A stretch of 45,046 nt of DNA from positions 1-45,046 of the forward strand of contig JAWSUE010000016.1 of assembly GCA_033549065.1 (NCBI GenBank). The letters run 5' to 3'. This document shows positions 18,989-26,598 of the stretch, piece by piece. Numbering within the stretch: the first letter of the stretch is position 1; each line of letters opens with the position of its first letter. The position numbers and the translations under genes are program-made. Below the pieces are notes generated by a model, which did no database searches, was not told where the DNA came from, and saw only the letters and a program-made list of their open reading frames with translations. Source of the DNA: Bacillota bacterium (GTDB lineage: Bacteria > Bacillota > Dethiobacteria > DTU022).

Positions 18989-20347
18989 ATGCGCAATAAT
19001 GCAGCTTTAATGGGTGAAGATAGCATAGTCAGGTTGCTGATCCGCTTTTCCGTCCCGGCTATAACCGGGATGCTTGTAATGGCTACTTACAACATAGTTG
19101 ATACCATATTTGTCGGTATGCTGGGCAGCGAGGCGATCGCTGCTCTTTCTATTGCCTTTCCCTTTCAGATGCTGCTTGGCGCTGTGGCAATAGGCACCGG
19201 GGTTGGGGCAGCGTCGCTTATTTCAAGAGCGCTGGGGGCTAATCAGCAAGATCTGGCCCGTCGGGTAGTCGGTCAGGTAATCGGTCTTTCTCTTCTGTTT
19301 GGTCTTATTATTGCATTCCTCGGTTTATTTTCGCTGGAGCCGATTCTTGTTCTCTTCGGGGCAACTCCCGATATTATCGGTTTAACCGGAGAGTATGTCA
19401 GTGTGATAACAACCGGTTCGGTTATGTTCTTTTTGATCATGGGTCTCAATAACATGGTCAGGGGTGTGGGGCATCCCACCCTTTCAATGAAGGTTATGAT
19501 CATATCGGCGATTATCAACATAATCCTTGATCCGATTTTCATCTTTGTCTTCGGTATGGGTGTCCGGGGCGCTGCTGTGGCAACAGTGTTGGCCAAGGTT
19601 GTTGGTGTGGGTATCATGCTGCACTTCTTTCTCAGGGGTAGTGAAGAAGTTAGAATTGATCTGGCCTGCCTGAGGCCCCACTGGGATACGATTAAGAAAA
19701 TCTATGTGATCGGATTTCCAGCTATGATTCTCCAGGTTTCCACAAACATTTCACTGGTTATTGCCAATAATATACTTGCTGCTTACGGACATTTACCTAT
19801 TGCTGCCCTGGGTCTGATTTTCCGGTTATTTATGTTTGCCCTTATGCCGGTAATCGGAATAGCACAGGGCTTGCTGCCGATTATCGGGTTCAATTTTGGT
19901 GCAGGAAAGATGGAGAGGATACGGGAAGCAATCATCAAGGGTTCGGCTGCTGCAACTGTGCTTGTAACAATATTCGGCATATTATATTTTACAATTCCCC
20001 ATGTTTTCCTGAGCATTTTTACGCGGGAAACTGAACTTATTGAACTGGGTGGGCAGGCTTTAAGAACGATGGTCGTCATGTTTCCGGTTATCGGGGCGCA
20101 GGTGGTGTTTACGACTTATTTTCAGGCTGCGGGCAGGGGATTACCTTCACTTCTACTTTCCATCCTGCGGGAAGTGATTTTCTTTATACCCTTTTTATTG
20201 GTTCTTTCCGCAATTTACGGGCTTGATGGCGTCTGGATTTCCCGCCCGGTAAGTGATCTTCTTGCTTTCCTGGTAACCTTAATGCTGATTAGCAGAGAAT
20301 TGAAAAAGCGCGGAATCCCGCTGTTTAAAACAGCTGTTTCACCATAA
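18989..20347 (+). CDS. MATE-family efflux transporter
   Basis: A 452-aa polytopic membrane protein with about 12 hydrophobic segments in two MatE halves. The start LIRFSVPAITGMLVMATYNIVDTIFVG and the repeat GFPAMILQVSTNISLVIANN in the second half are typical of the DinF/NorM-like MATE group. It should use an ion gradient to export organic cations or drugs; substrate unknown. AAGGAT precedes ATG 18989. The PilZ gene follows after 34 bases, so the two probably share a transcript. Length is normal. Confidence 0.92.
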   Translation: MRNNAALMGEDSIVRLLIRFSVPAITGMLVMATYNIVDTIFVGMLGSEAIAALSIAFPFQMLLGAVAIGTGVGAASLISRALGANQQDLARRVVGQVIGLSLLFGLIIAFLGLFSLEPILVLFGATPDIIGLTGEYVSVITTGSVMFFLIMGLNNMVRGVGHPTLSMKVMIISAIINIILDPIFIFVFGMGVRGAAVATVLAKVVGVGIMLHFFLRGSEEVRIDLACLRPHWDTIKKIYVIGFPAMILQVSTNISLVIANNILAAYGHLPIAALGLIFRLFMFALMPVIGIAQGLLPIIGFNFGAGKMERIREAIIKGSAAATVLVTIFGILYFTIPHVFLSIFTRETELIELGGQALRTMVVMFPVIGAQVVFTTYFQAAGRGLPSLLLSILREVIFFIPFLLVLSAIYGLDGVWISRPVSDLLAFLVTLMLISRELKKRGIPLFKTAVSP

Positions 20348-20381
20348 GGCAAATAATCCCGGACGCAGCAATGCAGGAATA

Positions 20382-21080
20382 TTGAGCTTTTATATAGAAT
20401 GCATGAGCAACTTCACAGTGAGGGTGAGTGTGATATCAGTGGTCGATGAAATTCGGCTTGAAGAGGCTTTTAGTCCCGGCGCCATTGTTACCTGCGAGGT
20501 TGTAGTAAAAAAAGGCCTGATCAAGAAATACGAAACCAGTGTTGATGATATTGAAAAAGAATATCTGGTGCTGAAGTCGCCGGTTTCCAACAATACTCCC
20601 GTTGAGTTTGAAGAAGGTCAGGAGCTTACCCTGCGACGTAAGGAAGATAAGAAGAAACAAGCCTATGTTACAAATGTCTTTGTTATTGAGAACCGTGCCG
20701 GCCAGGTTCCCCTCCTTGTTTGTAGCAAACCACGCGAGATAGGGAAAACATCCCTGCGGCGTTATTCACGTTTTAATGTCGAGCTTCCCTGTTCATATGT
20801 AACGGGAAAAATATCGGCAAAAGGGCAGTTGAATAATCTTTCGCTCACCGGTTGTCGGCTAGAAGTCAGCCCGGGTCCGCATATCAGCAAAGGTGTCTTG
20901 ATGGATCTGAATATTACTTTACCTGGTGAGCAGAAAATTTCTTTCCGGGCTGAAGTTGTCAGAATTTATGAAACCGCTGATGAAGCCATTATTGACATTG
21001 CCCTTGAAATTCGTGAAATTACCTCTGAGATGCAGGATAAGCTTCGAACATTTTTGTTCGGGCAGCAGTTGATGCAGTAA
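20382..21080 (+). CDS. PilZ-domain c-di-GMP receptor (YcgR-like)
   Basis: A 232-aa protein with an N-terminal YcgR-like beta domain (residues 5-105) and a C-terminal PilZ domain (about 112-225). Both c-di-GMP binding motifs are present: RRYSR (RxxxR) and NLSLTG (N-x-S-x-x-G). YcgR proteins bind c-di-GMP and act on flagellar or surface machinery. TTG 20382 with AGGA just upstream is my choice, but spacing is tight; ATG 20403 is a possible later start without a binding site. It is followed by a strong terminator-like hairpin. It gives the three c-di-GMP enzymes in this window a candidate effector. Confidence 0.86.
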   Translation: MSFYIECMSNFTVRVSVISVVDEIRLEEAFSPGAIVTCEVVVKKGLIKKYETSVDDIEKEYLVLKSPVSNNTPVEFEEGQELTLRRKEDKKKQAYVTNVFVIENRAGQVPLLVCSKPREIGKTSLRRYSRFNVELPCSYVTGKISAKGQLNNLSLTGCRLEVSPGPHISKGVLMDLNITLPGEQKISFRAEVVRIYETADEAIIDIALEIREITSEMQDKLRTFLFGQQLMQ

Positions 21081-21090
21081 GTGAAGATTT

Positions 21091-21117
21091 AGCCGGGATA
21101 AGATCCTGGCTTTTTTT
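21091..21117 (+). terminator. Rho-independent terminator before gdhA
   Basis: A 9-bp stem (AGCCGGGAT with ATCCTGGCT, one G-U pair) with a three-base loop runs straight into seven T's. It ends the MATE-PilZ transcript, yet its T-run stops only 26 bases before the gdhA ATG, leaving no room for a promoter in between. A competing pairing described under 21091-21135 suggests it could also act as an attenuator. Confidence 0.85.
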
Positions 21118-21135
21118 CATTTCAGGATAGGGAGG
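21091..21135 (+). promoter_or_regulatory. Possible attenuator leader of gdhA
   Basis: The 3' arm of the terminator, ATCCTG at 21103-21108, can alternatively pair with CAGGAT at 21123-21128. That second site sits directly before the gdhA binding site GGGAGG (21130-21135). The two structures are mutually exclusive, the basic arrangement of an attenuator. No ligand aptamer or leader peptide is recognised, so this is inference from pairing alone. Confidence 0.35.
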
Positions 21136-21143
21136 AAAGATTC

Positions 21144-22415
21144 ATGGCTGACGAGGTAAAGAAAACCCGGGGATACAGGCTGCTAAACTGCGAGCAATCA
21201 TCACGCGTCCATTTTGATAAAGCTGCAAATAGATTGGGATTGGATGAACAGATGCGCAACTGGCTTAGAATTCCGCTGCGTGAAATAAGGGTGCACCTGC
21301 CGGTGGTCAGGGATGATGGCAATCTCTGTGTTCTTGAAGGATACCGGGTTCAGCATAATAATGCCCGGGGACCCTTTAAAGGGGGTATCCGCTATCACTC
21401 TGAAGTCTCCATGGAAGATATCCGTGGGCTTGCTGCCTGGATGACCTGGAAAACTGCACTGCTCGATCTGCCCTACGGCGGAGCCAAAGGTGGGGTAACC
21501 TGTGACCCAAAACAGTTATCTTTGGCAGAGCTTGAAAGGATAACCCGGAAATATACCCAGGCCATTGGATTTGATATAGGCCCACATCAGGATATACCTG
21601 CGCCGGATGTTAATACCGATGAAAATGTGATGGCCTGGATAATGGATGAGTATAGTAAAATACATGGCTATTCACCGGCGGTAGTTACCGGTAAACCGGT
21701 TGATCTTGGTGGATTAGCCATCCGCAAGGAGGCCACCGGACTGGGAGCTTCCTTTATTGTTGAAAAGTGGGCTAAAGATAACGGCATGAAGATGAATGAA
21801 ACGACCGCGGTAATTCAGGGATTCGGTAATGTTGGCCACAACCTGGCTTTTTGCTTGCAGGATATGGGGTGCCGGGTTATTGCTGTTTCTGACACCGGGG
21901 CCGGGGTAGTCAACAGAGATGGGCTCGATATTGATGCAGTCTTTGAACATAAGGAGAAAACCGGTTCTGTTGCCGGATGTCCGGGAGTTGAAACGGTTGA
22001 TCGAGAAAATATCTTTGGTCTGGAATGTGATTTTTTAATTCCCTCTGCGCTGCAGAATGCTATACATGGTGGCAATTACCGGAATGTGAGGGCCAAAGTT
22101 ATCTTTGAAGCGGCAAACGGCCCTACCTGCCCGGTGATCGAACCGAGGTTAATCAGGAAAGGTATACCTGTTGTTCCGGATATCCTGGTCAATAGCGGCG
22201 GAGTGGTAGTTTCCTACTTCGAATGGGTCCAAAATCTACAGCAGTTCAACTGGGATGAAGATAAAGTCTACAACGAGCTGAAGAAAAAGATGATCGATGC
22301 TTACGATGCAGTTTTCGGTAAAGCTGAGGAAGAAAAGTGCTCACTTCGTACGGCCGCCTACATGATTGCTATCGCGAAAGTGGCTGCAACAGCCCGGACA
22401 CGCGGCATCTACTAA
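21144..22415 (+). CDS. gdhA: Glutamate dehydrogenase
   Basis: A 423-aa Glu/Leu/Phe/Val dehydrogenase converting glutamate and 2-oxoglutarate plus ammonia. The dimerisation/substrate domain has GPFKGGIRYH and the catalytic-lysine segment LPYGGAKGGV. The Rossmann nucleotide-binding domain has GFGNVG near residue 226. Length and the N-terminal shape match the hexameric catabolic type common in clostridia, usually NAD-linked; cofactor choice is not certain from sequence. GGGAGG precedes ATG 21144. Its leader overlaps a terminator hairpin. Confidence 0.93.
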   Translation: MADEVKKTRGYRLLNCEQSSRVHFDKAANRLGLDEQMRNWLRIPLREIRVHLPVVRDDGNLCVLEGYRVQHNNARGPFKGGIRYHSEVSMEDIRGLAAWMTWKTALLDLPYGGAKGGVTCDPKQLSLAELERITRKYTQAIGFDIGPHQDIPAPDVNTDENVMAWIMDEYSKIHGYSPAVVTGKPVDLGGLAIRKEATGLGASFIVEKWAKDNGMKMNETTAVIQGFGNVGHNLAFCLQDMGCRVIAVSDTGAGVVNRDGLDIDAVFEHKEKTGSVAGCPGVETVDRENIFGLECDFLIPSALQNAIHGGNYRNVRAKVIFEAANGPTCPVIEPRLIRKGIPVVPDILVNSGGVVVSYFEWVQNLQQFNWDEDKVYNELKKKMIDAYDAVFGKAEEEKCSLRTAAYMIAIAKVAATARTRGIY

Positions 22416-22422
22416 GTAAAAT

Positions 22423-22449
22423 TTGAAAGGTTTCTATTTGTAGTATGAT
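22423..22449 (+). promoter_or_regulatory. Weak promoter before the M20 gene
   Basis: TTGAAA (22423-22428) and TATGAT (22444-22449) are separated by 15 bases, short of the ideal 17. They lie in the 66-base gap between gdhA and the M20 peptidase gene. Confidence 0.3.
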
Positions 22450-22481
22450 AAGTTGCAAATGTTGAAGGAGAAGAACATAAG

Positions 22482-23744
22482 ATGAAGCAGCTGATAGAGC
22501 AGATCAGAAATGAAGCAGAAAATAATCGAAGCAACCTGGCCCTGTTAATCGGAGAGATGGTGCGTATACGCAGTTATTCCGGGGAAGCTGAAGATATGCA
22601 GCTATATCTTCGGGGAAAACTTGAGGAGCTTGGGATGGAAACCAGGTTGGTTAAGGTGGAACCTGATAAGCTCGAAAAATATAAAGGGTTTAGTTATGAT
22701 GGATTTTCATATGACAGGCGTTACAGTTTGATCGGATTGAAAAAAGGAAAAGGCGGTTCAGGGCGGTCGCTTATTTTGAACGGTCATGTTGATGTTGTTC
22801 CTCCCGGTGATACTTCCTGCTGGATTGATGACCCGCTGAGCGGAAAGTATGTAAATGGTCGGGTCTATGGCAGGGGGGCTCTTGATATGAAGGGCGGTCT
22901 TGCAGCAGGAATTATGGCTATCAAGATTTTAGAGGATTTCGGTTATACAAATAGCGGAGATCTATTCTTTAGCAGCGTTTGTGGTGAGGAAACCGGGGGC
23001 TGTGGTGCTTTTGCTGCTGTTGAAAGCGGTTTAAGCGCTGACGGCTGCATCATCCTGGAGCCGACAAAGCTGAAAATATGTCATATTCAGTCCGGCTGCC
23101 ATACCTTTAAAATCACTGTTAAAGGCCGTTCGATTCATGCCTGCATGGCCTATAAAGGCATTAATGTCATCGATAAATTCTATATCCTTTATGATGCGCT
23201 TAAAAAGATGGATCGGCGGAGGCACGAAAGGTTCAGTAACCGATTTTATGAGAACCCCGGAAATGTTGCGCCCTTTAGCGTGGGGACTGTAGCAGCCGGT
23301 GAATGGCCTTCAAGTGTACCAGATCTGCTCGAAGCCCATGGGCGGATGGGTATATTCCCCGGGGAAACTGTCGAAGAAATGCACCGTGAATTTGAGGATA
23401 CTTTGCGGCAGGCTGCTGAAACTGACTCCTGGCTTGCTGAAAATTTGCCGGAGATAGAGTGGTACGAGGGGCTGTTCGAGCCGGCTGAAACGGACATTAA
23501 CAGTGATTTGGTCAAAACTCTTGCAGCAAGTCACCAACAGATCCTGGGCCGGAGTGTCCAATACGATGCAGCAACCTACGGCTCTGATATGCGAATCTTC
23601 AATCTTTACGCCAATATCCCTACAGTTCTCTACGGGCCCGGCGACGTCAGCCTCGCCCACACCGTCAACGAATACATCGAAATCGATCAGGTCCTCGAAG
23701 CAGTTTGCTCCATAGCCCTCATGATCACCAACTGGTGCCAATAA
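22482..23744 (+). CDS. M20-family peptidase/deacylase (ArgE/DapE-like)
   Basis: A 420-aa di-zinc amidohydrolase of the ArgE/DapE/ACY1 group. Metal-site motifs are NGHVDVVPPGD, RGALDMKGG, CGEETGG (catalytic Glu pair) and LEPT. The dimerisation/lid domain follows from about residue 205. Substrate (N-acetylornithine, N-formyl or a dipeptide) cannot be settled. AAGGAGAAG precedes ATG 22482. The stop codon TAA at 23742-23744 lies inside the left 45-nt repeat of the adjacent RAYT element. The protein's length and C-terminal helix look complete, so the repeat seems not to have truncated it much. Confidence 0.88.
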   Translation: MKQLIEQIRNEAENNRSNLALLIGEMVRIRSYSGEAEDMQLYLRGKLEELGMETRLVKVEPDKLEKYKGFSYDGFSYDRRYSLIGLKKGKGGSGRSLILNGHVDVVPPGDTSCWIDDPLSGKYVNGRVYGRGALDMKGGLAAGIMAIKILEDFGYTNSGDLFFSSVCGEETGGCGAFAAVESGLSADGCIILEPTKLKICHIQSGCHTFKITVKGRSIHACMAYKGINVIDKFYILYDALKKMDRRRHERFSNRFYENPGNVAPFSVGTVAAGEWPSSVPDLLEAHGRMGIFPGETVEEMHREFEDTLRQAAETDSWLAENLPEIEWYEGLFEPAETDINSDLVKTLAASHQQILGRSVQYDAATYGSDMRIFNLYANIPTVLYGPGDVSLAHTVNEYIEIDQVLEAVCSIALMITNWCQ

Positions 23745-23784
23745 GTGTACGCTTTAAAGCCTGTCCACTTTTCGTACACTTATT
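23740..23784. repeat. 45-nt palindromic repeat, copy A
   Basis: A 45-nt element with 12-bp perfect inverted ends (AATAAGTGTACG / CGTACACTTATT) around a 21-nt centre that contains the palindrome GCTTTAAAGC. It is the exact reverse complement of copies B and C. It holds the stop codons of both the M20 gene (plus strand) and the RAYT gene (minus strand). It forms the left end of the RAYT unit. Confidence 0.95.
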
Positions 23785-24601
23785 TGGATAATTTATAGAC
23801 TGCTGATTTGGATAAATTCATGAACTCACCAATTTCGGTAAAGGAATAACCTTCCTCGATTGCCGATTTGATAAATAGTTGTTTTAACGGTATTAATGGT
23901 CGGGACCGTGAGCCACTTTTAATCTGCATGATTTCTTCATCAGAGGCACCAATATCTCTTAATAAAACTTCCCTTGCTTTTCTGCCGATTTTTTCACGTT
24001 CGAATTCCTTTTCTTTCTTCACAGTTTTTTTTCTGAATGCCATGTAATTAAAATCATCTGGTGTTTTCATCATCTGTCTGTAATTGTTAATTGCATCAGA
24101 CCTGGTTGAGGATGTAATATTGAGGATAAAGTCGATATCCACAAAACTATTGTTATTTGATTGATAAGCCCAATCGCTGGTCCAATTATATTCTGAAACA
24201 GTTTGGCAGATATCCGCCCGGACCGGGTTCCAATGGATGTAACGAAGCACTGAAAAAAGATAATCTTCATCCAGAATTAAGGTGGCATAGTACCTTGAAC
24301 TGAACACATGGCCGTCTCGATTATTTTCATGGTTGTAATATTTGCCATATGCTGTATTGATTGGGTGCATGATTTTGCTGAGGGGCACTTCTCCGGTCTT
24401 AACCAACAGGTGAAAATGGTTATCCATTATTGCATAACCGAATAACTGAAAATCAAGTCTTGCTTTGTAGACTTTAAGAAGATCCAGATAAGTCTCTTTT
24501 TCAACGGTCTTGCCGAATATAGGCTCCTGATTATTGCCTCTCTGGGTAACGTGATAAACTGCGCCAGCGTATTCAATCCTAGATTTTTTGATAACAATCA
24601 C
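23780..24601 (-). CDS. REP-associated Y1 transposase (RAYT)
   Basis: A 273-aa HUH-superfamily single-strand transposase (Y1_Tnp, IS200-like). The metal-binding HUH motif is His62-Phe-His64 in DNHFHLLV. The catalytic Tyr is probably Tyr85 in NTAYGKYYN, though Tyr88 or Tyr89 are alternatives. DGHVFSSRYYATLI and RYIHWNPVRA are RAYT-type blocks. A C-terminal helix-turn-helix (SFTEIGEFMNLSKSAVYKL) is present. GTG 24601 is the only in-frame start that keeps the domain whole (SRIEYAGAVYHV). Its promoter leaves almost no leader. Its TAA stop is within repeat A. The frame is intact, so the gene may be active. Confidence 0.92.
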   Translation of the reverse strand: MIVIKKSRIEYAGAVYHVTQRGNNQEPIFGKTVEKETYLDLLKVYKARLDFQLFGYAIMDNHFHLLVKTGEVPLSKIMHPINTAYGKYYNHENNRDGHVFSSRYYATLILDEDYLFSVLRYIHWNPVRADICQTVSEYNWTSDWAYQSNNNSFVDIDFILNITSSTRSDAINNYRQMMKTPDDFNYMAFRKKTVKKEKEFEREKIGRKAREVLLRDIGASDEEIMQIKSGSRSRPLIPLKQLFIKSAIEEGYSFTEIGEFMNLSKSAVYKLSK

Positions 24602-24609
24602 CCTAAATA

Positions 24610-24638
24610 ATTATACTTGCAGTAAATTCCTCTTTCAA
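24610..24638 (-). promoter_or_regulatory. Strong promoter of the RAYT gene
   Basis: On the minus strand TTGAAA (24638-24633), a 17-base spacer and a perfect TATAAT (24615-24610) lie just before GTG 24601. The expected transcription start, about 24603, is two or so bases before the start codon, so the message would be leaderless or nearly so. Confidence 0.65.
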
Positions 24639-24735
24639 TAACTAATTGCTGAATAAATGGATGGAGAGGGCTTAGTTTATAGTATTTTAACTTCAAAGAA
24701 TATGCTAAACTTAATATGAAAAACGTTGTTGATGA

Positions 24736-24780
24736 AATAAGTGTACGAAAAGTGGACAGGCTTTAAAGCGTACACTTATT
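24736..24780. repeat. 45-nt palindromic repeat, copy B
   Basis: Identical over 45 nt to copy C and to the reverse complement of copy A. It forms the right end of the RAYT unit and lies 25 bases before the polX ATG, inside the probable polX leader, where its 12-bp hairpin could affect polX expression. Confidence 0.95.
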
Positions 24781-24805
24781 TGAGTGGGTGACGAAAGGAT
24801 AGGTT

Positions 24806-26539
24806 ATGGAGAAGCATGGCGTTGCGGGATTAATTGAGGAGATAGGTGTCCTGCTTGAATTGAAGGGAGAGAATCCTTTTAAGAGCAGGGCTTATTATAA
24901 TGCGGCCCGGATTATTGAATTGATGGGTGAGGAAGAACTGGAAAGATTGGTCCGGGAAGGTAAACTAAAAGATGTCAAGGGTATTGGCACTGCCCTTAAT
25001 GAAAAGATTACCGAACTTGTTACAACCGGGACACTAGTCTATTACGAAGAACTTAAGCAGAGTATACCGGAAGGACTTCTTGAAATTTTAAAAGTGCCTG
25101 GCCTTGGACCGCGGAAAATACAAACTCTTCATGAAATGCTCGATATAACCACTCTGGCTGAGCTTGAATATGCCTGCCGTGAAAACAGGTTGATAAATAT
25201 AAAAGGGTTTGGGTCGAAAACACAGGAAAATATTCTCGAAGGAATTGAATTCTTAAGGCGCAACCAGAATCAGTATTTTTATAGTGAGGCAATGTTGATA
25301 GCTGACGATCTGCTCGAACAGATGAAAACAATCCCTGGTATTGGTGAAGTAAGCCTAGCTGGCAGTATTCGCCGTTTCAGGGAAATTGTTAAGGATATTG
25401 ATTTGGTTGCATCTGCCGAAAAACCGGGAAACCTAACCCATCAATTTACAAAACTGCCCGGTATCTCCGGCGTAATTGCTCTCGGAGATACGAAAGCATC
25501 AGTTCAGATGGAAGAAGGTATAAATGTCGATCTACGGGTTGTGAAGAAATCCGAATATCCCTATGCCCTGCACCATTTTACGGGCAGCAAGGAACATAAC
25601 ACTGCTCTGAGGCACAGGGCAAAAAGCATGGGGCTCAAGATTAACGAATATGGATTATTCCGCGGCGAGGAACTAGTAAAATGCAGTACTGAGAAAGATT
25701 TTTTTGCCGCACTCGGTCTTGATTATATCCCTCCCGAATTAAGGGAGAATAACGGCGAAATTGAAGCAGCAGAAAATAGTACTCTGCCCTTATTGGTTGA
25801 GAGTAAAGATATTAAAGGTATTTTCCATGTTCACAGCGTCTACAGTGACGGAACAAATACACTGGAAGAGATTGTCCGGTATTGCCTTGACTCAGGCCTT
25901 GAGTATGTCGGGATCACCGATCACAGCCAATCAGCATTTTATGCCGGGGGGCTAAAGGATGATGATCTAAAAAGGCAAGCCGAAGAGATTCAGGCCCTGC
26001 GTGAAAAGTATTCGAACCTGGGGATATATGCCGGTGTTGAAGCGGATATTCGGGCAGATGGTACACTCGATTATCCTGACGAAATTTTAGAGAAGCTGGA
26101 TTTCGTTATCGCCTCTGTCCATTCAGGCTTGAAAATGGAACGGTCAAAAATGACCGAACGGGTGATACAAGCCCTTAGAAACCCATATGTCACAATGCTT
26201 GGGCACCCCACAAACAGACTCTTACTCGGTCGCGACAGTTCGCCCATCGATCTTGAAACAATATTTGAAGTAGCTCTTGAAAAGGGAATCATTATTGAAC
26301 TGAATGCCAGCCCGGCTCGGCTCGATCTTGACTGGCGGCATCTGAAAAAAGTCAAGGAGATGGGTTTGCTGGTTTCAATAAATCCCGATGCACACCGTCT
26401 GGAGAATTTTATAGATATTGAATTAGGGGTATCGTTAGCCCGAAAGGGTTGGCTTGATAAAGGTGATATTTTCAATTCATTATCCCGATCTGAAGTTGAG
26501 AAATACCTGTTATACCGGCGGGGAAAAAGTAAAAAATGA
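24806..26539 (+). CDS. polX: DNA polymerase/3'-5' exonuclease PolX
   Basis: A 577-aa family X polymerase with a C-terminal PHP exonuclease, used in base-excision repair gap filling. Residues 1-150 hold the helix-hairpin-helix lyase region (DVKGIGTAL, KVPGLGPRKIQTL, NIKGFG). The polymerase palm has LAGSIRRFREIVKDIDLV with the first catalytic Asp pair, VDLRVV with the third Asp, and HFTGSKEHN. The PHP domain (about 338-570) has FHVHSVYSDG, ITDHSQSA, GVEADI, ASVHSG, GHPTNR and NPDAHRL. AAAGGA precedes ATG 24806. Length is normal. Copy B of the 45-nt repeat lies directly upstream. Confidence 0.95.
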   Translation: MEKHGVAGLIEEIGVLLELKGENPFKSRAYYNAARIIELMGEEELERLVREGKLKDVKGIGTALNEKITELVTTGTLVYYEELKQSIPEGLLEILKVPGLGPRKIQTLHEMLDITTLAELEYACRENRLINIKGFGSKTQENILEGIEFLRRNQNQYFYSEAMLIADDLLEQMKTIPGIGEVSLAGSIRRFREIVKDIDLVASAEKPGNLTHQFTKLPGISGVIALGDTKASVQMEEGINVDLRVVKKSEYPYALHHFTGSKEHNTALRHRAKSMGLKINEYGLFRGEELVKCSTEKDFFAALGLDYIPPELRENNGEIEAAENSTLPLLVESKDIKGIFHVHSVYSDGTNTLEEIVRYCLDSGLEYVGITDHSQSAFYAGGLKDDDLKRQAEEIQALREKYSNLGIYAGVEADIRADGTLDYPDEILEKLDFVIASVHSGLKMERSKMTERVIQALRNPYVTMLGHPTNRLLLGRDSSPIDLETIFEVALEKGIIIELNASPARLDLDWRHLKKVKEMGLLVSINPDAHRLENFIDIELGVSLARKGWLDKGDIFNSLSRSEVEKYLLYRRGKSKK

Positions 26540-26598
26540 TCTGGAGGTCCTTTATTAACCGCATCAACCTGGAATAATATGATGAGTGGAGGTTTTAG

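Larger units (their letters stand above)
23740..24780 (-). mobile_element. RAYT unit bounded by 45-nt inverted repeats
   Basis: A 1041-bp unit consists of copy A, a single Y1-type transposase gene on the minus strand, and copy B in inverted orientation. The two ends match over all 45 nt. No target duplication is seen outside the repeats (flanks GGTGCC and TGAGTG). REP-associated tyrosine transposases (RAYTs) are usually flanked by paired palindromic repeats like this, and typically spread the repeats rather than themselves. A solitary third copy 3 kb away supports such activity. Confidence 0.8.

Noticed and set aside
22482-23744. M20 gene truncated by the RAYT repeat
   Set aside because: The protein has the normal length and a usual C-terminal helix, so only the last residue or two could come from the repeat.
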